Below the pieces are notes generated by a model, which was not told where the DNA came from, searched no databases, and saw only the letters and a program-made list of their open reading frames with translations. A DNA stretch of 64,000 bases from Volvox africanus (Eukaryota > Chlorophyta > Chlorophyceae > Chlamydomonadales > Volvocaceae), in NCBI GenBank assembly GCA_030268105.1, contig BSDZ01000117.1, positions 62,001 through 126,000 on the forward strand, given 5' to 3'. Positions 56,770 through 64,000 of the stretch are shown here, piece by piece. The number at the start of each line of letters is the position of its first letter. The first letter of the stretch is position 1. A program made the translations under genes and the position numbers.

Positions 56770-56994
56770 TATTGAGACGTAGACTATCAGACATTAGGAA
56801 GCCTGACGTAATAACGAGAAAGTATACGTTACATATTATCTGATAATAAAGAAGTCCGAATAGTTCGTTCTGGAGTTGGCACATATACTTGCGCGTATAG
56901 CACTACAAACAGTACGAACGCGGGTCGATAGCTTACCGCCGGGATTGTTGCTAGTATGGATCGCTATATCCAACTGATATACCATTTTATAACA
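56770..56994 (-). repeat. Element G 5' LTR
   Basis: TATTGAGACG ... TTTATAACA, about 225 bp. The outer 70 bases differ strongly from the 3' LTR, so the LTRs are old or recombined. Confidence 0.7.
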
Positions 56995-57063
56995 TAGGCT
57001 CTGCTAAAGGGTGTGCAGCATGTCTCCTGGTTTGCACCGGGCATCGTGCTGTTTAATGGTGAA

Positions 57064-57112
57064 GGAATGGGAACCTCTTTCCGTCCCTCCCTCCGTCCGC
57101 CACTGACGCCAC
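57064..57112 (-). repeat. Micro-inverted array fragment at a junction
   Basis: These 49 bases are the reverse complement of a piece of the array core (GGAATGGGAACC ... GACGCCAC). They are followed at once by the same core in normal orientation, sharing GCCAC at the turn. They join element F to the array. Confidence 0.85.
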
Positions 57113-60100
57113 CGCTGCCACCACGGCCACATACAACACTACGGCTACCACCGCAAACACCGCCACCAAGGCGACCGCTGTAAGTGTCCTGGGGTATGTA
57201 CGGGCAGTGTTCATAATTGGATCTTAAGCTGACATTCTCCGATTTGGCCTTCGTAGGCGGACACAACAGGGTCACTACACCCATGAAATCGAAAGGGTAA
57301 GATATGATACGGGATCGAGTTTCAAAGGTGACATGTGTATGTCTTGATGCCTTGACTGACTGAGGGATTACCTTGCAGGGATGTTTCGCTCTAGAGTGGT
57401 GAATGACCCTTCCCCTTGGTTTTGGATTTACGATATACTGCCACTGACATTTCCGATTGGGCCTTTGTAGGCAGCCACAATTCCAGGACGGGCTTAGTAT
57501 GCTAGGCGTCCGGGTCCGCTGTGCCTTGCGAGGTACGGAAATTCCTTATCCACAACAGTGACAATCAAATGCCAATAACAGTAATAGTAATAGTAATAAA
57601 AATAATAGTAATAAAAATAATTATTATTATAAAAATTAATATATTTATATATAAATAATAATAATAAACATAATAAACATAATAAACGTAATAATAATAA
57701 TTAACATAATTAACGTAATTAACGTAATATTAATATTTATAATAATCATAATCATAATAATAATAATTATTATTATTATTATTTTAATTACTATTATTAT
57801 TTATTAATTATAATGAGATTCATAAGAATCATATGAATCATAATGATAGGGCTCCGGTGTGCCCTCCCCATCTCCCTCCCCCGCCCTTTGTCGGCGATGA
57901 TGGTGGTGCTTTGGCGGCATCGGTGGTGGCGTCGGTGGCGGACGGAGGGAGGGACGGAAAGACGTTCCCATTCCCACCATCGCCACCGCTGCCACCACGG
58001 CCACATACAACACTACGGCTACCGCCGCAAACACCGCCACCAAGGCGACCGCTGTAAGTGTCCTGGGGTATGTACGGGCAGTGTTCATAATTGGATCTTA
58101 AGCTGACATTCTCCGATTTGGCCTTCGTAGGCGGACACAACAGGGTCACTACACCCATGAAATCGAAAGGGTAAGATATGATACGGGATCGAGTTTCAAA
58201 GGTGACATGTGTATGTCTTGATGCCTTGACTGACTGAGGGATTACCTTGCAGGGATGTTTCGCTCTAGAGTGGTGAATGACCCTTCCCCTTGGTTTTGGA
58301 TTTACGATATACTGCCACTGACATTTCCGATTGGGCCTTTGTAGGCAGCCACAATTCCAGGACGGGCTTAGTATGCTAGGCGTCCGGGTCCGCTGTGCCT
58401 TGCGAGGTAAGGAAATTCCTTATCCACAACAGTGACAATCAAATGCCAATAACAGTAATAGTAATAGTAATAAAAATAATAGTAATAAAAATAATAATAT
58501 TATAAAAATTAATATATTTATATATAAATAATAATAATAAACATAATAAACATAATAAACGTAATAATAATAATTAACATAATTAACGTAATTAACGTAA
58601 TATTAATATTTATAATAATCATAATCATAATAATAATAATAATTATTATTATTATTATTTTAATTACTATTATTATTTATTAATTATCATGAGATTCATA
58701 AGAATCATATGAATCATAATGATAGGGCTCCGTTGTGCCCTCCCCATCTCCCTCCCCCGCCCTTTGTCGGCGATGATGGTGGTGCTTTGGCGGCGTCGGT
58801 GGTGGCGTCGGTGGCGGACGGAGGGAGGGACGGAAAGAGGTTCCCATTCCCACCATCGCCACAGCTGCCACCACGGCCACATACAACACTACGGCTACCG
58901 CCGCAAACACCGCCACCAAGGCGACCACTGTAAGTGTCCTGGGGTATGTACGGGCCGTGTTCATAATTGGATCTTAAACTGACATTCTCCCATTGGGCCT
59001 TCGTAGGCGGACACAACAGGGTCACTACACCCATGAAATCGAAACGGGTAAGATATGATACGGGATCGAGTTTCAAAGGTGACATGTGTATGTCTTGATG
59101 CCTTGACTGACTGAGGGATTACCTTGCAGGGATGTTTCGCTCTAGAGTGGTGAATGACCCTTCCCCTTGGTTTTAGATTTACGATATACTGCCACTGACA
59201 TTTCCGATTGGACCTTTGTAGGCAGCCACAATTCCAGGACGGGCTTAGTATGCTAGGCGTCCAGGTCCGCTGTGCCTTGCGAGGTACGGAAATTCCTTAT
59301 CCACAACAGTATCCTGGGGTATGTACGGGCAGTGTTCATAATTGGATCTTAAACTGACATTCTCCGATTTGGCCTTCGTAGGCGGACACAACAGGGTCAC
59401 TACACCCATGAAATCGAAACGGGTAAGATATGATACGGGATCGAGATTCAAAGGTGACATGTGTATGTCTTGATGCCTTGACTGACTGAGGGATTACCTT
59501 GCAGGGATGTTTCGCTCTAGAGTGGTGAATGACCCTTCCCCTTGGTTTTGGATTTACGATATACTGCCACTGACATTTCCGATTGGGCCTTTGTAGGCAG
59601 CCACAATTCCAGGACGGGCTTAGTATGCTAGGCGTCCGGGTCCGCTGTGCCTTGCGAGGTACGGAAATTCCTTATCCACAACAGTGACAATCAAATGCCA
59701 ATAACAGTAATAGTAATAGTAATAAAAATAATAGTAATAAAAATAATTATTATTATAAAAATTAATATATTTATATATAAATAATAATAATAAACATAAT
59801 AAACATAATAAACGTAATAATAATAATTAACATAATTAACGTAATTAACGTAATATTAATATTTATAATAATCATAATCATAATAATAATAATTATTATT
59901 ATTATTATTTTAATTACTATTATTATTTATTAATTATCATGAGATTCATAAGAATCATATGAATCATAATGATAGGGCTCCGGTGTGCCCTCCCCATCTC
60001 CCTCCCCCGCCCTTTGTCGGCGATGATGGTGGTGCTTTGGCGGCATCGGTGGTGGCGTCGGTGGCGGACGGAGGGAGGGACGGAAAGACGTTCCCATTCC

Positions 60101-63100
60101 CACCATCGCCACCGCTGCCACCACGGCCACATACAACACTACGGCTACCGCCGCAAACACCGCCACCAAGGCGACCGCTGTAAGTGTCCTGGGGTATGTA
60201 CGGGCAGTGTTCATAATTGGATCTTAAGCTGACATTCTCCGATTTGGCCTTCGTAGGCGGACACAACAGGGTCACTACACCCATGAAATCGAAAGGGTAA
60301 GATATGATACGGGATCGAGTTTCAAAGGTGACATGTGTATGTCTTGATGCCTTGACTGACTGAGGGATTACCTTGCAGGGATGTTTCGCTCTAGAGTGGT
60401 GAATGACCCTTCCCCTTGGTTTTGGATTTACGATATACTGCCACTGACATTTCCGATCGGGCCTTTGTAGGCAGCCACAATTCCAGGACGGGCTTAGTAT
60501 GCTAGGCGTCCGGGTCCGCTGTGCCTTGCGAGGTAAGGAAATTCCTTATCCACAACAGTGACAATCAAATGCCAATAACAGTAATAGTAATAGTAATAAA
60601 AATAATAGTAATAAAAATAATAATATTATAAAAATTAATATATTTATATATAAATAATAATAATAAACATAATAAACATAATAAACGTAATAATAATAAT
60701 TAACATAATTAACGTAATTAACGTAATATTAATATTTATAATAATCATAATCATAATAATAATAATAATAATTATTATTATTATTATTTTAATTACTATT
60801 ATTATTTATTAATTATCATGAGATTCATAAGAATCATATGAATCATAATGATAGGGCTCCGTTGTGCCCTCCCCATCTCCCTCCCCCGCCCTTTGTCGGC
60901 GATGATGGTGGTGCTTTGGCGGCGTCGGTGGTGGCGTCGGTGGCGGACGGAGGGAGGGACGGAAAGAGGTTCCCATTCCCACCATCGCCACAGCTGCCAC
61001 CACGGCCACATACAACACTACGGCTACCGCCGCAAACACCGCCACCAAGGCGACCACTGTAAGTGTCCTGGGGTATGTACGGGCCGTGTTCATAATTGGA
61101 TCTTAAACTGACATTCTCCCATTGGGCCTTCGTAGGCGGACACAACAGGGTCACTACACCCATGAAATCGAAACGGGTAAGATATGATACGGGATCGAGT
61201 TTCAAAGGTGACATGTGTATGTCTTGATGCCTTGACTGACTGAGGGATTACCTTGCAGGGATGTTTCGCTCTAGAGTGGTGAATGACCCTTCCCCTTGGT
61301 TTTAGATTTACGATATACTGCCACTGACATTTCCGATTGGACCTTTGTAGGCAGCCACAATTCCAGGACGGGCTTAGTATGCTAGGCGTCCAGGTCCGCT
61401 GTGCCTTGCGAGGTACGGAAATTCCTTATCCACAACAGTATCCTGGGGTATGTACGGGCAGTGTTCATAATTGGATCTTAAACTGACATTCTCCGATTTG
61501 GCCTTCGTAGGCGGACACAACAGGGTCACTACACCCATGAAATCGAAACGGGTAAGATATGATACGGGATCGAGTTTCAAAGGTGACATGTGTATGTCTT
61601 GATGCCTTGACTGACTGAGGGATTACCTTGCAGGGATGTTTCGCTCTAGAGTGGTGAAAGACCCTTCCCCTTGGTTTTGGATTTACGATATACTGCCACT
61701 GACATTTCCAATTGGGCCTTTGTAGGCAGCCACAATTCCAGGACGGGCTTAGTATGCTAGGCGTCCGGGTCCGCTGTGCCTTGCGAGGTAAGGAAATTCC
61801 TTATCCACAACAGTGACAATCAAATGCCAATAACAGTAATAGTAATAGTAATAAAAATAATAGTAATAAAAATAATTATTATTATAAAAATTAATATATT
61901 TATATATAAATAATAATAATAAACATAATAAACATAATAAACGTAATAATAATAATTAACATAATTAACGTAATTAACGTAATATTAATATTTATAATAA
62001 TCATAATAATGTTAATAATTATTATTATTATTTTAATTACTATTATTATTTATTAATTATCATGAGATTCATAAGAATCATATGAATCATAATGATAGGG
62101 CTCCGGTGTGCCCTCCCCATCTCCCTCCCCCGCCCTTTGTCGGCGATGATGGTGGTGCTTTGGCGGCATCGGTGGTGGCGTCGGTGGCGGACGGAGGGAG
62201 GGACGGAAAGACGTTCCCATTCCCACCATCGCCACCGCTGCCACCACGGCCACATACAACACTACGGCTACCGCCGCAAACACCGCCACCAAGGCGACCG
62301 CTGTAAGTGTCCTGGGGTATGTACGGGCAGTGTTCATAATTGGATCTTAAGCTGACATTCTCCGATTTGGCCTTCGTAGGCGGACACAACAGGGTCACTA
62401 CACCCATGAAATCGAAAGGGTAAGATATGATACGGGATCGAGTTTCAAAGGTGACATGTGTATGTCTTGATGCCTTGACTGACTGAGGGATTACCTTGCA
62501 GGGATGTTTCGCTCTAGAGTGGTGAATGACCCTTCCCCTTGGTTTTGGATTTACGATATACTGCCACTGACATTTCCGATTGGGCCTTTGTAGGCAGCCA
62601 CAATTCCAGGACGGGCTTAGTATGCTAGGCGTCCGGGTCCGCTGTGCCTTGCGAGGTAAGGAAATTCCTTATCCACAACAGTGACAATCAAATGCCAATA
62701 ACAGTAATAGTAATAGTAATAAAAATAATAGTAATAAAAATAATAATATTATAAAAATTAATATATTTATATATAAATAATAATAATAAACATAATAAAC
62801 ATAATAAACGTAATAATAATAATTAACATAATTAACGTAATTAACGTAATATTAATATTTATAATAATCATAATAATGTTAATAATAATTATTTTTATTT
62901 TAATTACTATTATTATTTATTAATTATCATGAGATTCATAAGAATCATATGAATCATAATGATAGGGCTCCGGTGTGCCCTCCCCATCTCCCTCCCCCGC
63001 CCTTTGTCGGCGATGATGGTGGTGCTTTGGCGGCGTCGGTGGTGGCGTCGGTGGCGGACAGAGGGAGGGACGGAAAGAGGTTCCCATTCCCACCATCGCC

Positions 63101-64000
63101 ACCGCTGCCACCACGGCCACATACAACACTACGGCTACCGCCGCAAACACCGCCACCAAGGCGACCACTGTAAGTGTCCTGGGGTATGTACGGGCAGTGT
63201 TCATAATTGGATCTTTAACTGACATTCTCCCATTCGCCCTTCGTAGGCGGACACAACAGGGTCACTACACCCATGAAATCGAAACAGGTAAGATATGATA
63301 CGGGATCGAGTTTCAAAGGTGACATGTGTATGTCTTGATGCCTTGACTGACTGAGGGATTACCTTGCAGGGATGTTTCGCTCTAGAGTGGTGAATGACCC
63401 TTCCCCTTGGTTTTAGATTTACGATATACTGCCACTGACATTTCCGATTGGACCTTTGTAGGCAGCCACAATTCCAGGACGGGCTTAGTATGCTAGGCGT
63501 CCAGGTCCGCTGTGCCTTGCGAGGTACGGAAATTCCTTATCCACAACAGTATCCTGGGGTATGTACGGGCAGTGTTCATAATTGGATCTTAAACTGACAT
63601 TCTCCGATTTGGCCTTCGTAGGCGGACACAACAGGGTCACTACACCCATGAAATCGAAACGGGTAAGATATGATACGGGATCGAGTTTCAAAGGTGACAT
63701 GTGTATGTCTTGATGCCTTGACTGACTGAGGGATTACCTTGCAGGGATGTTTCGCTCTAGAGTGGTGAATGACCCTTCCCCTTGGTTTTAGATTTACGAT
63801 ATACTGCCACTGACATTTCCGATTGGACCTTTGTAGGCAGCCACAATTCCAGGACGGGCTTAGTATGCTAGGCGTCCAGGTCCGCTGTGCCTTGCGAGGT
63901 ACGGAAATTCCTTATCCACAACAGTATCCTGGGGTATGTACGGGCAGTGTTCATAATTGGATCTTAAACTGACATTCTCCGATTTGGCCTTCGTAGGCGG
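57113..64000. repeat. Tandem array with higher-order structure
   Basis: Cores recur with the GGGCTCC block at about 57,849, 58,725, 59,975, 60,854, 62,098 and 62,965. Spacings alternate near 0.88 and 1.25 kb, giving a 2.12-kb higher-order repeat made of a short unit and a long unit with an extra ~375-bp half unit. Diagnostic variants (GAAAGACGTTCCC vs GAAAGAGGTTCCC; GAAAGGGTAAG vs GAAACGGGTAAG) follow the same alternation. At the right end two half units occur in a row (63,548 and 63,923). Each core is followed by an AT spacer of TAATAA-type repeats. The array runs off the window. Confidence 0.95.
57804..58088 (-). other. Small conserved frame in every array unit (representative)
   Basis: A 94-101 codon minus-strand frame starts at an ATG in each full core: 20,011-20,295, 47,133-47,420, 48,377-48,664, 57,804-58,088, 58,680-58,964, 59,930-60,214, 60,809-61,093, 62,053-62,337 and 62,920-63,225. 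It predicts a hydrophobic segment (VALVAVFAAVAVVLYVAVVA), a PPPTPPPTPP-like stretch, HHHHRR and an acidic/Tyr tail. Plus-strand frames are conserved equally, because the DNA itself is nearly identical, so coding is not shown. Confidence 0.25.

Larger units (their letters stand above)
53583..56994 (-). mobile_element. Element G: copia derivative lacking reverse transcriptase
   Basis: LTR-like ends at 53,583 and 56,994 lie within F pol, flanked by GAGGC (53,578-53,582) and TAGGC (56,995-56,999), a 4/5 match. Without the solo LTR H it is about 2.6 kb. Integrase is followed almost directly by the 3' LTR; RT and RNase H are absent. It shares its primer site with element C. Confidence 0.85.
52365..57061 (+). 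mobile_element. Element F: scattered gypsy remnant
   Basis: Pieces of a B/D-like element remain in plus orientation. They are the gag end with zinc knuckle CWRCTVDHLTKDC (52,365-52,499), the gag-pol junction, and pol N-terminus up to 52,685. After the group II fragment, pol continues at 53,514-53,582, and after copia G at 56,995-57,061 (ending TTTAATGGTG). Only about 600 bases survive. Its left neighbour is the LTR of E and its right neighbour the rearranged array edge. Confidence 0.8.

Noticed and set aside
57113..64000. CRISPR array
   Set aside because: Units are hundreds of bases long and contiguous with no short repeat/unique spacer pattern; the context is eukaryotic.

Overview
The window looks like nuclear DNA of a chlorophyte green alga, probably a volvocine (Chlamydomonas/Volvox lineage). 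The evidence is GT-AG introns inside otherwise unique genes, an alanine-rich F-box/ankyrin gene, pyrimidine-rich introns, chromodomain Ty3/gypsy elements, Ty1/copia elements, and TGTAA motifs near LTR ends (TGTAA is the usual volvocine poly(A) signal). This assignment is an inference; no species can be named.

Positions 1-19,744 are sparse and degenerate. The one convincing host gene is an F-box-like/ankyrin-repeat gene (8,739-10,052, one intron). Two broken exon sets, at 6.2-7.4 kb and 17.9-18.5 kb, resemble different parts of a NOG1/Obg-type GTPase. The rest holds exon-like low-complexity reading frames, dispersed and inverted repeats, and long stretches where I recognise nothing.

From 19,745 to the end the backbone is a tandem array with a unit of about 0.87 kb: a GC-rich core carrying a chain of splice-like sites, plus an AT-rich spacer. 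A gypsy element A (20,744-47,048, minus strand, TSD CATAA) sits in an AT spacer of this array. A was itself hit by gypsy B (22,252-34,255, plus, TSD AGGTG) and gypsy D (37,681-45,151, plus, TSD TCCTG). Copia element C (29,015-33,547, minus, TSD GTGTA) lies inside the 3' LTR of B. Removing the insertions in order restores each host reading frame or LTR, so the nesting order is secure. D looks intact: 824-bp LTRs with one difference seen, and open gag and pol.

Positions 48,793-57,061 are a patch of wreckage replacing part of the array: truncated gypsy E (minus), gypsy remnant F (plus) interrupted by a group II intron reverse-transcriptase fragment, and copia G (minus, no reverse transcriptase) split by a solo gypsy LTR H. 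The array resumes through a 49-bp micro-inversion and runs to 64,000 as a higher-order repeat of about 2.12 kb.

Three points deserve most attention. First, in A, B, D and E gag and pol lie in the same frame separated by one UAG codon, which suggests stop-codon readthrough. Second, the gypsy leader carries a 70-71 nt intron that element E lacks exactly, as expected if E was copied from spliced RNA. Third, the satellite unit looks like an amplified, decayed multi-exon gene segment.
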